NCBI RefSeq assembly: GCF_001014975.1
Contig: NZ_BBXA01000013.1
Location: 682,001-746,000 of the forward strand
Direction: 5' to 3'
Source of the DNA: Novosphingobium sp. MD-1
GTDB taxonomy: Bacteria > Pseudomonadota > Alphaproteobacteria > Sphingomonadales > Sphingomonadaceae
DNA length: 64,000 bases
Part shown: one piece after another, positions 16,872-27,149 of the stretch
How positions within the stretch are numbered: position 1 is the stretch's first letter
Layout: every line of letters begins with the position of its first letter
The notes under the pieces: generated by a model
Seen by the model: only the letters and a program-made list of their open reading frames with translations
The model's database searches: none
Told to the model about the DNA's origin: nothing
Translations under genes and position numbers: made by a program

Positions 16872-19529
16872 TCATTCTGGAGGCAATTCCTTCAACTGGC
16901 CGGGCGGGAAGCGGATCGCGAACGACGCGCCGCGCCCGTCCGCGCGATCGGACGCGGAAACGCCCAGCCCCATCGCTTCGGCAAAACCCTTGACGATCGC
17001 AAGCCCCAGCCCGGTCCCGCCCTTGCGGTCCGACCCCTCGATCCGCGCGAACGTCTCGAAAATCCGTTGCGCCTGCCCCTCGGGAATGCCCGGCCCTTCG
17101 TCTTCGACGAACAGCGTCAGCCCTTGCCTATCGCCGTGGGCGCGCAGGGTGATGCCGGTGCCGGGATCGCCATATTTCGCCGCGTTCTCGATCAGGTTGA
17201 TCAGGCAATGGTGGAACAGTTGCGGATCGACCAGCACGAACGGCAGATCGGCCGCGATCGCGACGTTCACCGGATGGCCGTGCAGCGCCGTGCCCAGATC
17301 GTGCAATGCGCTGGCGACCGCTTCGGCCAGATCGACCGGTTCGATCTTGCGGTGCAGCGCCCCCGCCTCGATCCGCACCATGTCCAGCAGGTTGGCGACA
17401 AAGCGGTGGAGCCGCTCCGCTTCGGCGCGCGTTTCGGCGAGCTGGTCCTCCTGTTCGGGCGACATCGCCCGGATCTCCGCGAGCGAGCCCAGTATCGTGG
17501 TCAGCGGTGTGCGCAGATCATGGCTGACGGACGAGAGCAAGGCATGGCGCAGCCGGTCACGTTCGCGGACGTGAGCGAGGTCCGCCATCTCCTCGGCCAG
17601 CGCGATCCGCTCCAGCGCCAGCCCGGCCTGATCCAGCAGGCTCAGCAGGAACGGCAGCTGGTCCGCGCGCACCGGCGCGCCGGCATCGGGGCGCGACAGC
17701 CCGAACACCGCCAGCACCCGGCCGGTGGTGCCGATCGGGTAGAACAGCCATTCCGATGCGGTGAGCGTGTCCGATCCCTGCCCGGCCGGCTTGTTGTTGT
17801 CGAAGGCCCAGCGAGCGGCGGCATCATCGAGCATCGCCAGCCTGCCCCCCGGCGGCGCGGACGCTCGCACCGCAAGGCCCGCCGTCTCCGGCATCAGCAG
17901 CACCGTGTTGCCGTGGAGGCGCTGCCCGATCTCGCCACACAAGACTTGCGCGAGTTCGTCGGTGGAACCGATGCCGGTAAGCCGACGGGCGAAGCCCGCC
18001 AGCGACCGGTTCTGCGCCGCGCTCGCCTGCGCCAGCAAGGCCTGCGCCCGCACGCGCGCGGCAAGCTGGCTGCCGACAATGGCCACGCCCAGCAGCACCA
18101 GCACGGTGATGATGTTCTGCGGGTCCTGAATGGTGAAAGTGTTGAGCGGCGGAATGAAGAAGAAGTTGTAGGCGAGCGAGCAGGCGAGGCTGGTGACAAT
18201 GCCGGTGCGCAGGCCATAGCGCGTCGCTGCCAGCATCACGGGCAGCAGGAAAAGCAGCCCGATGTTGGTGATGCTGCCCTGCGCGAAGATCATCCGCCCC
18301 AGCACGGTGATCGCCGCGCCCAGGCCGAGCGAGACGGCGTAACCGTGCCATGAGCCCCAGCCCTCGCCCAGCCGGGGCAGACGCACCGTTCGCGCCGTGC
18401 CGGCTTCGGTCAGCGGCAGGACATGCACGGCCAGGCCGGGCGCATCGCGCACCAGCCGGTCGACGATCGAACCGTGGCGCAGTTCGAACCAGCGCGATCG
18501 CCGGGATTTGCCGACGATCAGCTGCGTCGCGCGCGCCTCGCCCGCGAACTGCCGCAAGCCGGCCAGCGCGCTTTCGGCGGGCACGGTTTCGATCTGGGCG
18601 CCGAGTTGCGAGGCAAGGCGCATGGCTTCGGCCAGCCGCGCGCTTTCCGCCGGGGTAAAGGCGGCGTCGCGCGGGGTTTCGACATGAACCGCCGTCCACG
18701 GCGCGCGCAGCGCATCGGCCAGCCGCTTGGCCGCGCGCACCAGTTCCGTCGCGCCCGCCTGTTCGCTGATGGCCACGACCAGCCGGTCATTGACCGCGAA
18801 CGTGCCGCCCACCGCGTTGGCGCGCACGTAATCCAGCATCTGCGCGTCGACCGCCTGCGCCGCGCGGCGCAAGGCCAGTTCGCGCAGCGCCGAAAGGTTG
18901 GACTTGGAGAAGAAGTGCCCCAGCGCGCGCGAGGCTTCGTCTGGCACATAGACCTTGCCTTCGCGCAGGCGTTCGATCAGCTCGTCCGGCGGGATATCGA
19001 CGATCTCGATCTCCGCGTTCTCGATCACCCGGTCCGGCAGCGTTTCCCGCACGCGGACCTTGGTGAACGAGGCGACAAGATCGTTCAGGCTTTCAAGGTG
19101 CTGGATGTTGAGCGTGGAATAGACGTCGATCCCCGCCGCCAGCAGTTCCTCGACATCCTGATAGCGCTTGTCGTGGCGGCTGCCCGGCGCGTTGGTGTGG
19201 GCCAGTTCGTCGACCAGCACCAGTTGCGGCCGGCGCGCGAGAATGGCGTCGATGTCCATCTCCGCCAGGGTGTGCCCCTGATAGGCGATGGGCTTGCGCG
19301 GCATGATCTCGAAGCCATCGACCTTGGCCTCGGTTTCGCGGCGGCCGTGGGTCTCGACCACGCCGACCACGACATCGACGCCCGCGTCCCGCCGCGCCGC
19401 GCCATCGCTGAGCATCTCGTAGGTCTTGCCCACGCCCGGCGCCGCCCCAAGGAATACCTTGAGACGGCCCTTGGCCTCGCGCGTGGCCGCCCGCAGCAGG
19501 GCATCGGGATCAGGCCTGGCGTCGTTCAT
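16872..19529 (-). CDS. kdpD: KdpD osmosensitive potassium sensor histidine kinase
   Basis: 885 residues with the full KdpD order. Residues about 20-230 are the KdpD domain with the Walker-like [13 protein letters not shown] and the [15 protein letters not shown] segment, and about 250-365 a UspA-type domain ([15 protein letters not shown]). A four-helix membrane block follows near 390-500, then a GAF-like region. The kinase core has H670 in [13 protein letters not shown] and ends with [10 protein letters not shown] and [15 protein letters not shown]. Its ATG overlaps the kdpC stop codon (ATGA), so translation is coupled. Confidence 0.96.
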   Translation of the reverse strand: MNDARPDPDALLRAATREAKGRLKVFLGAAPGVGKTYEMLSDGAARRDAGVDVVVGVVETHGRRETEAKVDGFEIMPRKPIAYQGHTLAEMDIDAILARRPQLVLVDELAHTNAPGSRHDKRYQDVEELLAAGIDVYSTLNIQHLESLNDLVASFTKVRVRETLPDRVIENAEIEIVDIPPDELIERLREGKVYVPDEASRALGHFFSKSNLSALRELALRRAAQAVDAQMLDYVRANAVGGTFAVNDRLVVAISEQAGATELVRAAKRLADALRAPWTAVHVETPRDAAFTPAESARLAEAMRLASQLGAQIETVPAESALAGLRQFAGEARATQLIVGKSRRSRWFELRHGSIVDRLVRDAPGLAVHVLPLTEAGTARTVRLPRLGEGWGSWHGYAVSLGLGAAITVLGRMIFAQGSITNIGLLFLLPVMLAATRYGLRTGIVTSLACSLAYNFFFIPPLNTFTIQDPQNIITVLVLLGVAIVGSQLAARVRAQALLAQASAAQNRSLAGFARRLTGIGSTDELAQVLCGEIGQRLHGNTVLLMPETAGLAVRASAPPGGRLAMLDDAAARWAFDNNKPAGQGSDTLTASEWLFYPIGTTGRVLAVFGLSRPDAGAPVRADQLPFLLSLLDQAGLALERIALAEEMADLAHVRERDRLRHALLSSVSHDLRTPLTTILGSLAEIRAMSPEQEDQLAETRAEAERLHRFVANLLDMVRIEAGALHRKIEPVDLAEAVASALHDLGTALHGHPVNVAIAADLPFVLVDPQLFHHCLINLIENAAKYGDPGTGITLRAHGDRQGLTLFVEDEGPGIPEGQAQRIFETFARIEGSDRKGGTGLGLAIVKGFAEAMGLGVSASDRADGRGASFAIRFPPGQLKELPPE

Positions 19530-20122
19530 GGCCTCCCGTGTGCGCCCGCAGTAGCCGCGCTGTCGAGAGCAAGATTGAGTTCCAGCACGTTCACGCGCGG
19601 CTCGCCCAGAAAGCCCAGCATCCGTCCTTCCACATGACCCGCCACCAGCGCGCGCACCGCCGGGTCGCTCATCCCCCTCGCCCGCGCGATGCGGCTAACC
19701 TGGAAATAGGCCGCCTCGGGGCTGATATGGGGATCGAGCCCCGAGGCGGAAGTTGTCACCAGGTCAGGCGGAACGATGACGCCCGGTGAGGTTGCGAGAG
19801 CGCGCGTATCGGCTTTCACCCGGTCGGCCAGCGCCTGGCTGGTCGGACCGAGGTTGGAACCGGCGGAGGCGGTGGCGTCGTAGCCCTTGCCGGCGGCCGA
19901 CGGGCGCGGGTGGAAATAGCCGTCGCTGGCAAAGCCCTGCCCGATCAGGCTGGACCCTACCGAATGGCCATCGCGATCGATCAGGCTGCCGTTGGCCTGG
20001 CGGGGGAACAGCACTTGCGCCACGCCCGTCAGCGCCAGCGGATAGGCCAGCCCCAGCAGCAGCGCGAACAATACCGTGAGCACCAGCGCGGGGCGCAGCG
20101 CGGCCAGAAGATCCTTGGTCAT
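19526..20122 (-). CDS. kdpC: KdpC subunit of the potassium-transporting ATPase
   Basis: 198 residues. One N-terminal membrane helix ([21 protein letters not shown]) precedes the conserved periplasmic domain with [26 protein letters not shown] and [16 protein letters not shown]. KdpC stabilises the KdpFABC complex. The gene starts 11 bases after kdpB and ends overlapping kdpD. Confidence 0.96.
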   Translation of the reverse strand: MTKDLLAALRPALVLTVLFALLLGLAYPLALTGVAQVLFPRQANGSLIDRDGHSVGSSLIGQGFASDGYFHPRPSAAGKGYDATASAGSNLGPTSQALADRVKADTRALATSPGVIVPPDLVTTSASGLDPHISPEAAYFQVSRIARARGMSDPAVRALVAGHVEGRMLGFLGEPRVNVLELNLALDSAATAGAHGRP

Positions 20123-20133
20123 GTCGAAAATCC

Positions 20134-22161
20134 TCAGACGAGATGGAGGCCGGCGACCGCGAGGTCGATCGCCTTGATGCCGATGAACGGCGCGACCAAG
20201 CCGCCAAGGCCATAGACCGCGAGATTGCGGGCCAGCAGCGGCCCCGCGCCCATCGGCCGATAGGTCACGCCGCGCAGCGCGAGCGGCACCAGCGCCGGAA
20301 TGATCAGCGCGTTGAAGATGATCGCCGAAAGGATCGCGCTTTCCGGGGATGCCAGCTTCATCACGTTGAGCACGCCCAGCCCCGGATAGAGCACCACGAA
20401 CATCGCCGGGATGATCGCGAAATACTTGGCGACGTCGTTCGCCACCGAGAAGGTGGTGAGCGCCCCGCGCGTCATCAGCAGCTGCTTGCCGAGGCCGACG
20501 ATCTCGATCAGCTTGGTGGGATCGCTGTCCAGATCGACCATGTTGCCCGCCTCGCGCGCCGCCTGCGTGCCGGTGTTCATGGCAACGCCGACGTCGGCCT
20601 GGGCCAGCGCGGGCGCATCGTTGGTGCCATCGCCGCACATCGCCACCAGCTTGCCGCCCTGCTGTTCCGTGCGGATCAGCGCGAGCTTGTCCTCGGGCGT
20701 CGCTTCGGCGAGGAAATCGTCGACCCCGGATTCGGCGGCGATGGCGGCGGCGGTCAGCGGGTTGTCGCCGGTGATCATCACCGTGCGGATGCCCATGCGG
20801 CGCAGTTCCGCGAACCGTTCGCGCACGCCCGCCTTGATCACGTCCTTCAGCGCGATCACGCCCAGCAGCTGGCCATCCCGCGCCACCGCGAGCGGCGTCT
20901 GGCCCGACCGGGCGATCTCTTCGGAGATGCGCCGCAGCTGTGGCGCGTGGTTGCCCGAAGCCGCTTCGGGATTGGCGCGCAGGATCGCGTCCACCGCGCC
21001 CTTCTGCACCAGCCCGGCATCGGTCTTCACACCCGAAATCCGGGTCTGGGCGGTAAAGGGAATGATCTCCGCGCCTTCGGGCAGGGCATCGATGGCCACG
21101 CCGAAGGTCTCGCGCGCGAGGACGACGATGGAGCGGCCTTCCGGCGTCTCGTCGGCCAGGCTCGCCAGCATGGCGGCCTGCGCCAGCGTGCCGGCGGCGA
21201 TGCCGTCGAGCGGGCGGAAGGCACAGGCCTGCCGGTCGCCGATGGTAATCGTGCCGGTCTTGTCGAGCAGGAGCACGTCCACATCGCCCGCCGCTTCCAC
21301 CGCACGGCCCGACTTGGCCAGCACGTTGAAGCGCACCAGCCGGTCCATTCCGGCAATGCCGATCGCCGAAAGCAGCGCGGCGATGGTGGTGGGGATCAGC
21401 GTGATCAGCAGCGCGGCCAGCACGGCGACGGGAATGTGCCCGCCGGCATAGCGGGCGAAGGCCGGCACCGTCGCCACCGCGATCAGGAAGATGATGGTCA
21501 GGCCCACCAGCAGGATCGTGAGGGCAATCTCGTTGGGGGTCTTCTGTCGTTCCGCGCCTTCGACCAGCGCGATCATCCGGTCGAGGAAGCCCTGCCCGGG
21601 CTCCTGCGTCACCCGCACGCGGATCGAATCCGAAATGACGCGCGTGCCGGCGGTGACGGCGGACCGGTCGCCGCCGGCCTCGCGGATCACGGGCGCGCTT
21701 TCGCCGGTGATCGCGGCTTCGTTGACGGAGGCGACACCGGCGATCACTTCCCCGTCGGCCGGGATCAGATCGCCGGTCTCGACCAGCACTTCATCCCCCC
21801 GCCGCAGTTGCGAGGCGGGCACGACCTGGCCGTTGGGCAGCCGGGCGGCCAGTTCGCTCTTGGTCGCGCGCAGCGACGCCGCCTGGGCGCGGCCGCGCCC
21901 TTCGGCCAGCGCTTCGGCAAAGGTGCCGAACAGCACGGTCAGCCACAGCCAGACGATCAACTGCGCCTGGAAACCAAGCGGCAACGGCTCGCCGCCCAGT
22001 GCCAGCAGCAGCGTGAGCAGCAGGGCCACCACCGCCGTGGTGAACAGCACGGGGTTCTTCACCAGCGCGGCGGGATGGAGCTTGCGGAAGGCGTCGCCGA
22101 TCGCGGGAACGGTCAGCTTGGCCGAGAACATGGATGCGGGAACGCTCTGGGGCGTAGTCAT
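20134..22161 (-). CDS. kdpB: KdpB catalytic P-type ATPase subunit
   Basis: 675 residues, the expected length for KdpB. Signatures are TGESAPV in the actuator domain, the phosphorylation site DKTGTIT with its aspartate near residue 300, and the hinge [20 protein letters not shown]. KdpB hydrolyses ATP to drive potassium through KdpA. The gene lies 13 bases after kdpA in the kdpFABCDE operon. Confidence 0.98.
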   Translation of the reverse strand: MTTPQSVPASMFSAKLTVPAIGDAFRKLHPAALVKNPVLFTTAVVALLLTLLLALGGEPLPLGFQAQLIVWLWLTVLFGTFAEALAEGRGRAQAASLRATKSELAARLPNGQVVPASQLRRGDEVLVETGDLIPADGEVIAGVASVNEAAITGESAPVIREAGGDRSAVTAGTRVISDSIRVRVTQEPGQGFLDRMIALVEGAERQKTPNEIALTILLVGLTIIFLIAVATVPAFARYAGGHIPVAVLAALLITLIPTTIAALLSAIGIAGMDRLVRFNVLAKSGRAVEAAGDVDVLLLDKTGTITIGDRQACAFRPLDGIAAGTLAQAAMLASLADETPEGRSIVVLARETFGVAIDALPEGAEIIPFTAQTRISGVKTDAGLVQKGAVDAILRANPEAASGNHAPQLRRISEEIARSGQTPLAVARDGQLLGVIALKDVIKAGVRERFAELRRMGIRTVMITGDNPLTAAAIAAESGVDDFLAEATPEDKLALIRTEQQGGKLVAMCGDGTNDAPALAQADVGVAMNTGTQAAREAGNMVDLDSDPTKLIEIVGLGKQLLMTRGALTTFSVANDVAKYFAIIPAMFVVLYPGLGVLNVMKLASPESAILSAIIFNALIIPALVPLALRGVTYRPMGAGPLLARNLAVYGLGGLVAPFIGIKAIDLAVAGLHLV

Positions 22162-22174
22162 GATGGCAAACCTC

Positions 22175-23878
22175 TCAGAACAGCTGGCCCGAGATCATCG
22201 CGAGATGATCCGCGATGGGGCCGAGCGCGAGGCTGGGAAGGAAGGTGAGACCGCCGACGATCAGGATGATGCCCACCAGCAGGCCGATCCACAGCGGCCC
22301 GGTCGTGGGGAACGACCCGGCGGTTTCGGGCGTGTACTTCTTGGCCGCAAGGCTGCCGGCGATGGCCAGCGCCGGCACGATCATGAAGAACCGGCCGATC
22401 CACATCGCCACCGACAGCAGCCCGTTGTAGAACGGCGTGCCGGCGGTCAGCCCGGCGAAGGCCGAGCCGTTGTTGCCGGTGCCCGACGAATAGGCATAGA
22501 GAATCTCGGTGAACCCATGCGGCCCCTTGTTGAGCGGCCCCGCCAGCCCCGCCGGCAGCACCGCGCTGATCGCGGTGAAGCCCAGGATGCACAGCGGCAG
22601 CACGGCGATGGCCAGCACCGCCAGCTTCACCTCTTTCGCCTCGATCTTCTTGCCCACGTATTCCGGCGTGCGGCCGACCATCAAGCCGGCGATGAACACC
22701 GCCAGCAGGGCGAACAGCAGGAAGCCATAGATGCCCGCGCCAACGCCGCCGACCACGATCTCGCCCAGCTGCATGTTGAACAGCGGGATCATGCCGCCCA
22801 GCGCGGTAAAGCTGTCATGCATGGCATTGACCGCGCCGCACGAAGCGGCCGTGGTGACCACCGAGAACAGCGCGCTGGCGGCGATCCCGAAGCGCACTTC
22901 CTTGCCCTCCATGTTGCCGCCGGCCACGCCAAGGTGGTGCAGCACCGGGTTGCCCGCCGCTTCCTGCCAATAGGTGATGCCGGCGCCCGCCAGGAACAGG
23001 ATCATCATCGCGGCCAGGATTGCCCAGCCCTGGCGCACGTTGCCCACCGCCTTGCCGAAGCAATACGTCAGACCCGCACCGATTGCGAAGATCGACAGCA
23101 TCTGCACCAGATTGGTCAGCGCGGTGGGGTTTTCGAACGGATGGGCGCTGTTGGCGTTGAAGAAGCCGCCGCCGTTGGTGCCCAGCATCTTGATCGCTTC
23201 CTGGCTGGCGACCGGCCCCAGCACCAGCGTCTGCTTCACACCTTCCAGCGTGGTCACGTCGATGCTCGACGCCAGCGTCTGCGGCACGCCGCTGGCCACC
23301 AGAAACAGCGCATAGACGAGGCAGGCGGGCAGCAGCAGATAGAGCGTCACGCGCGTGCAATCGGCCCAGAAGTTGCCGATCGTGCCGCTTTGGCGCCGGG
23401 CGAAGCCCCGGAACAGCGCGAAAGCGATGGCGATGCCGGTCGCCGCCGACAGGAAATTGTGAATGGTCAGCGCCAGCATCTGGCTGAGATTGCTCATCGT
23501 GCTTTCGCCGGCGTACCATTGCCAGTTGGTGTTGGTGACGAAGGCGATGGCGGTGTTCATCGCGCCATCGCCGCCAACGGCGCCCAGCGCGCGCGGGTTG
23601 AGCGGCAGCACCGCCTGAAACCGCAGCAGTGCATAGGTGAACACGGTGAGCACCAGCTGGAACAGCAGCATGTGCAGCGCATAGGCGCGCCAGGTCTGCT
23701 CGCTCTCGGGCCGGACGCCGGCCAGGCGGTAGAAGCCCCATTCCACCGGGCCAAGCACGCGATGGAGCGGCGTCGTCCGCCCTTCATAGAGGGCGAACAG
23801 GAACGCACCGACCGGCCTCGCCAGCGCGACGGTCAATGCCGTGAACAGCAGGATCAGGGTCCAGCCTTCGATGGTCAT
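22175..23878 (-). CDS. kdpA: KdpA potassium-channel-like subunit
   Basis: 567 residues, about ten membrane helices. The four potassium selectivity loops of the family are visible, including [25 protein letters not shown] and [11 protein letters not shown]. It binds and conducts potassium for KdpB. The ATG at 23878 follows kdpF by 12 bases, and the C-terminus ends 13 bases before kdpB. Confidence 0.98.
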   Translation of the reverse strand: MTIEGWTLILLFTALTVALARPVGAFLFALYEGRTTPLHRVLGPVEWGFYRLAGVRPESEQTWRAYALHMLLFQLVLTVFTYALLRFQAVLPLNPRALGAVGGDGAMNTAIAFVTNTNWQWYAGESTMSNLSQMLALTIHNFLSAATGIAIAFALFRGFARRQSGTIGNFWADCTRVTLYLLLPACLVYALFLVASGVPQTLASSIDVTTLEGVKQTLVLGPVASQEAIKMLGTNGGGFFNANSAHPFENPTALTNLVQMLSIFAIGAGLTYCFGKAVGNVRQGWAILAAMMILFLAGAGITYWQEAAGNPVLHHLGVAGGNMEGKEVRFGIAASALFSVVTTAASCGAVNAMHDSFTALGGMIPLFNMQLGEIVVGGVGAGIYGFLLFALLAVFIAGLMVGRTPEYVGKKIEAKEVKLAVLAIAVLPLCILGFTAISAVLPAGLAGPLNKGPHGFTEILYAYSSGTGNNGSAFAGLTAGTPFYNGLLSVAMWIGRFFMIVPALAIAGSLAAKKYTPETAGSFPTTGPLWIGLLVGIILIVGGLTFLPSLALGPIADHLAMISGQLF

Positions 23879-23890
23879 GGATAGCTCCGT

Positions 23891-23980
23891 TCAGAAGCGT
23901 TCGGGCCGCAGGAGCACGGCGAGAAGATAGACGAGCAGGCCGCCGGCGGTGATGCCGGCCAGCAGAAGCGGAAGGGTCAT
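23891..23980 (-). CDS. kdpF: KdpF small membrane subunit
   Basis: 29 residues: one hydrophobic helix (LLAGITAGGLLVYLLAVLL) followed by the RPERF ending that typifies KdpF. The first gene of the structural kdp set in most bacteria, it stabilises the KdpABC complex in the membrane. It lies between a 27-residue ORF upstream and kdpA downstream. Confidence 0.93.
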   Translation of the reverse strand: MTLPLLLAGITAGGLLVYLLAVLLRPERF

Positions 23981-23990
23981 GGCGAAATCC

Positions 23991-24074
23991 TCAGGCCTTT
24001 TCGCAAAGGCGGACAAAGGCGAGCGTAAGCAGGAAAAGGCCGCCCAGCAGGGCAAGCCATTCAAGGTCCGGCAT
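23991..24074 (-). CDS. 27-residue membrane protein upstream of kdpF
   Basis: An ATG at 24074 opens a frame of 27 residues: MPDLEWLALLGGLFLL, then TLAFVRLCEKA. It has one membrane helix and a short FVRLCE tail. Short ORFs with an FVRLCE/FVRGCD-type tail sit before kdpF in other genomes in my recollection, and no function is known to me. The 10-base spacing to kdpF and the shared direction place it in the operon. Confidence 0.75.
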   Translation of the reverse strand: MPDLEWLALLGGLFLLTLAFVRLCEKA

Positions 24075-24086
24075 CGGACGGTCCTT

Positions 24087-24365
24087 TCAGTACCAGAGGC
24101 TGCGCGAGGGGATGGGAACGTAGCGGAACAGGCCCGGCCCCTCGATGACGAAGGCGAGCCCGCTGGTCAGCAGCAGGAAGACCATGGCGCACAGCGCCAG
24201 TTCGCCGGGGGTCGTCTGGTGCACCGGCGGCGTGGTAATGATCCGGTGCGCCCACACCGAGGCCCGGTGCGCGCCGCCGAGCAGCAGGACGCCAAGCGAC
24301 CGCATGACGAGTTCGGCGGCCCACCAGCGTTCGCCCCGGCGCAGGCGATCGAAAGCACGTGACAT
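24087..24365 (-). CDS. two-helix membrane protein at the head of the kdp operon
   Basis: 92 residues. An arginine-rich N-terminus (SRAFDRLRRGERWW) is followed by a possible helix (AAELVMRSLGVLLLGGA) and a clear one (LALCAMVFLLLTSGLAFVI). The ATG at 24365 has a GGGAG site, and a longer frame upstream has none. It ends 12 bases before the 27-residue ORF. It resembles no kdp subunit I know. As the first gene after the putative kdp promoter it would be induced with the pump. Confidence 0.7.
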   Translation of the reverse strand: MSRAFDRLRRGERWWAAELVMRSLGVLLLGGAHRASVWAHRIITTPPVHQTTPGELALCAMVFLLLTSGLAFVIEGPGLFRYVPIPSRSLWY

Positions 24366-24417
24366 GGAAAAGCTCCCGCAATGCAAATGCGGTGCTTCCA
24401 CTGCGCCTTTCGGGCGT

Positions 24418-24459
24418 TAAGATTCCACGGGGAAATCAGGCCGCGCCGTAAAGATTCCA
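24418..24459 (-). promoter_or_regulatory. direct repeats in the kdp promoter region
   Basis: Two copies of a 10-base repeat, TAAGATTCCA (24418-24427) and AAAGATTCCA (24450-24459), start 32 bases apart, about three helical turns. They lie 53-94 bases upstream of the first operon gene. Spacing and position suit a KdpE binding region, although the bases are not those of the enterobacterial KdpE site. Confidence 0.45.
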
Positions 24460-24500
24460 TAAAACACGGGGCCGCACGCGGCCGTCCCGAAGGTGATGCC

Positions 24501-25214
24501 CTAACGCTTCCAATGCCGCGCAATCGCGGCCTTCTCCGCATCCGCATCAAGCGCCGGTCCGCTCGCCATGTCCTGCATGGCCGCCATCAGGCGCGGATCG
24601 GCGCTGCCGGCCTGGCGATAGACACCTTCTTCCCCGGCGGCTCCCCCGAACGCCTTTTCCAGCCGCCAGCCGCGCGCATCGCGGCAGGCGATCCCGGAAC
24701 CGGCCTGCCCGCTGTAGCCACGGCACAAATCGCCCCTGGCATCGGCAAAACTCAGCATCACGCGCACCGGCGCGCCCGCCGTCTGGCCTCCGGAAAGCTG
24801 CGTATCAAGCGCCGCCGCCAGCTGCCCGTCCGCATAGCCGGGGACGCCGTTCGCCGCCGGCCGGTTGAGCACGACGGCCAGCGCCAGCGAGGCCGCCAGC
24901 GCCGCCCCGGCGCCCCAGGCCCAGCGCGATCGCGTGCCGCCGCGCGCGGACGCAGCGCGTGCCCTGCGCGCGGCATCGAGCGAAAGGACTTCGGCTTCCG
25001 GCTGTGCCCGCACCGCGCGCGTCAGCGCCTCGGGCAGCGGCGCATCGAGAATCGGGGCAAAATGGGCGGAAAGCCGCGCTTTCAAGGCGCGGTGCGCGTC
25101 CACCTGCCGGGCGAGCGCGGGATCCTGCGCCAGCGCCTGCTCCACGCGATCGCGCTCCGCGCCTTCGAGTTCGCCATCGGCATAGGCGGCGATCATTTCG
25201 GGGGTGATGGTCAT
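24501..25214 (-). CDS. anti-sigma factor (membrane-anchored)
   Basis: 237 residues. The N-terminus ITPEMIAAYADGELEGAER is the anti-sigma start typical of ECF partners, though without the HxxxCxxC zinc motif. One membrane helix (WGAGAALAASLALAVVLN) lies near residues 98-117, and a periplasmic domain with two cysteines (DLCRGYSG, GIACRDARGW) follows. The ATG overlaps the sigma-factor stop codon, so the two are translated together. It should hold the sigma factor inactive until an envelope signal arrives. Confidence 0.85.
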   Translation of the reverse strand: MTITPEMIAAYADGELEGAERDRVEQALAQDPALARQVDAHRALKARLSAHFAPILDAPLPEALTRAVRAQPEAEVLSLDAARRARAASARGGTRSRWAWGAGAALAASLALAVVLNRPAANGVPGYADGQLAAALDTQLSGGQTAGAPVRVMLSFADARGDLCRGYSGQAGSGIACRDARGWRLEKAFGGAAGEEGVYRQAGSADPRLMAAMQDMASGPALDADAEKAAIARHWKR

Positions 25215-25747
25215 GCCGCTTCTCCCAGCAGGGCGAGCAGGGCATCGCGCCCACGGACCAGCCGCGAATTGAGCGTGCCGACCGGGCAGCCGACGATGTC
25301 CGCCGCTTCCTTGTAGGACCAGCCTTCGACCATCACCAGCAGCACGGCCTCGCGCTGATCGTCGGGTAGGCGGGCCATCGCGCGATCGACGTCGGTCAGC
25401 ATCGCGCGCGCTTCCTGCCCGCCGTCCGCGCCGACGGCCGCGCCGGCTTCCTCATCCACGAAGGTCTGTCCGCGGCGATTGGCCGCGCGCGTCTCGTCGA
25501 TCCAAAGGTTGCGCATGATCCTGTACATCCAGCTGTCCATCCGTGTCCCCGCCTGCCACTGATCGCGGCTGCGCAAGGCGCGTTCCACCGTCATCTGGCA
25601 AAGATCGTCGGCCCGCGCCGGATCGCGCGCCAGCCCGGCCGCGAACCGGCGCAACCGGGGCAGCAGGGCCAGCATTTCGGATTCGAAGCGGTCTGACAGC
25701 GTTTTTGCCTTTCCGATGGATAAAACGGACGACACCGGTCGTTTCAT
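25211..25747 (-). CDS. ECF RNA polymerase sigma factor
   Basis: About 178 residues. Region 2 reads FAAGLARDPARADDLCQMTVERAL...TRMDSWMYRIMRNLWIDE, and region 4 DDQREAVLLVMVEGWSYKEAADIVGCPVGTLNSRL. The start is uncertain. The ATG at 25747 has no ribosome site and lies only 33 bases from the divergent protease gene, while an AAAGG-like site near 25705 would fit a later, unconventional start. The gene overlaps its anti-sigma factor downstream by ATGA. Confidence 0.9.
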   Translation of the reverse strand: MKRPVSSVLSIGKAKTLSDRFESEMLALLPRLRRFAAGLARDPARADDLCQMTVERALRSRDQWQAGTRMDSWMYRIMRNLWIDETRAANRRGQTFVDEEAGAAVGADGGQEARAMLTDVDRAMARLPDDQREAVLLVMVEGWSYKEAADIVGCPVGTLNSRLVRGRDALLALLGEAA

Positions 25748-25750
25748 CCA
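25719..25750. promoter_or_regulatory. 32-bp imperfect palindrome between sigma factor and protease
   Basis: The left arm GGATAAAACGGACGAC and the reverse complement of the right arm (GGATGAAACGACCGGT) agree at most positions, giving two GGATnAAACG elements pointing in opposite directions. This is what overlapping divergent promoters read by one ECF factor would look like. It overlaps the annotated sigma N-terminus, which also casts doubt on that start. Confidence 0.4.
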
Positions 25751-25780
25751 TAATGAAATCCGAAAGATCGGGAAACGCGG

Positions 25781-27034
25781 ATGCGAAGTCGGATATGGAT
25801 ACTCCTGTCGGTCGCCATGGCCTCCCCGGCGCTGGCGCAGATCGGCCCCATCGGCCAGCAATTGCCTGGCGTGGCCCAGCCCGTCGAGCGCGTGCTGGGC
25901 GGGACGCTGGAATCGGTCGATCGCACGCTTGGCACGGGCGTTGATGCCACGACGCGGACGGTGCGCAGCGCCGCCGCGCTGGCGCAGGCGCGGATCGACC
26001 GGCTCGGCGATCTCGTCCGCCGCAACCCGGCGGCGATCGAGCGCGATGCCGACGGCAATCCCGCGCGCAAGGGCGAATTGCTGCTGGTTGCCCCGGATCA
26101 GGCGACGCTCAATGCCGCGCGGCAGCTCGGCTTTTCGATTCTGGCGGAAGAGCGCCTCGATATGCTTGACCTGTCCGTCACCCGCCTCTCGGTGCCGCGC
26201 GGCATGACGCTTGCGCAGGCGCAAGCGCGGCTGCGCAAGGCCGCTCCCGAAGCGACCGTGGCCGCCGACACGCTGAACTTCCCGTCCGGATCGACCGCAC
26301 CGGCGCGCGGGCGCGAAGACAAGGCGTCCTCGGTCCAGCTCCCCCCGGTCGCCACGCCGGTCGGCGTGATCGATGGCGCGCCGGGGCCAGCCATCCCCGT
26401 GGAAGCCGTCCGCGGCTTCGCCCCGGGCGCGCCGGCACCGGGCGATCATGGCAGCGCGGTGGTCTCGCTGTTGCGCCGCGCCGGGGTGCAGCGCGTGCTG
26501 GTGGCCGATGTCTATGGCTCCGGGCCTGCCGGCGGCAACGCGCTGGCAATCGCGCAAGGGATCGACTGGCTGATGGGGCGCGGCGTGCGGGTGATCTCGA
26601 TCAGTCTGGTCGGCCCTGCCAACGGCCTGCTGGCGCGGACCATGGGCGCGGCGCAACGGCGGGGCGCGGTAATCGTCGCGGCGGTGGGCAACGATGGCCC
26701 GGCCGCGCCGCCGGCCTATCCCGCCTCCTATCCCGGCGTTCTGGCCGTCACCGGCGTCGATGGCCGCAACCGCGCGCTGATCGAGGCGGGCCGCGCCCTG
26801 CATCTCGACTATGCCGCGCCCGGAGCCGACATGCGTGCGATGAACGCCGCCGGACGGCTGGTGCCGGTGCGCGGCACGTCGTTCGCGACGCCACTGGTCG
26901 CCGCGCGGGCCGCCAACGCCATGGATGCGCGCGCCGCCCTGCCCGCCGCGCTCGACCGGGAAGCGATCGATCTGGGCGCGCGCGGGCCGGATGCCGTGTT
27001 CGGCCGAGGGCTGATTTGCACAATTTGTAGATAG
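25781..27034 (+). CDS. secreted subtilisin-like (S8 family) serine protease
   Basis: 417 residues. A short signal peptide (IWILLSVAMASPALAQ) leads to an N-terminal helical region and then a subtilase domain. The catalytic triad is complete: Asp in VGVIDGAP, His in GDHGSAVVSLLRR, and Ser in RGTSFATPLVAARA, with the oxyanion Asn in AAVGNDGPAAPPAYPASYPG. The usual D-[ST]-G around the aspartate is DGA. It diverges from the ECF sigma/anti-sigma pair, so it is probably part of that regulon, either a target or the protease that senses or cleaves envelope proteins. Confidence 0.85.
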   Translation: MRSRIWILLSVAMASPALAQIGPIGQQLPGVAQPVERVLGGTLESVDRTLGTGVDATTRTVRSAAALAQARIDRLGDLVRRNPAAIERDADGNPARKGELLLVAPDQATLNAARQLGFSILAEERLDMLDLSVTRLSVPRGMTLAQAQARLRKAAPEATVAADTLNFPSGSTAPARGREDKASSVQLPPVATPVGVIDGAPGPAIPVEAVRGFAPGAPAPGDHGSAVVSLLRRAGVQRVLVADVYGSGPAGGNALAIAQGIDWLMGRGVRVISISLVGPANGLLARTMGAAQRRGAVIVAAVGNDGPAAPPAYPASYPGVLAVTGVDGRNRALIEAGRALHLDYAAPGADMRAMNAAGRLVPVRGTSFATPLVAARAANAMDARAALPAALDREAIDLGARGPDAVFGRGLICTICR

Positions 27035-27149
27035 ATCATGTATTTGTAAAAATGTTTGGGCGCGCATGGATTAAACCGAACGCATCCTTCGTTCTCAGGG
27101 CAAGGGGATGGATCAGGGTCCATCACCACCAAACGAAAGGATGGATACC

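Noticed and set aside
20143..23884. Very long open frames opposite kdpB and kdpA
   Set aside because: They mirror the GC-rich codon pattern of the real genes, are rich in Arg/His/Ala with no family motif, and have no ribosome site.
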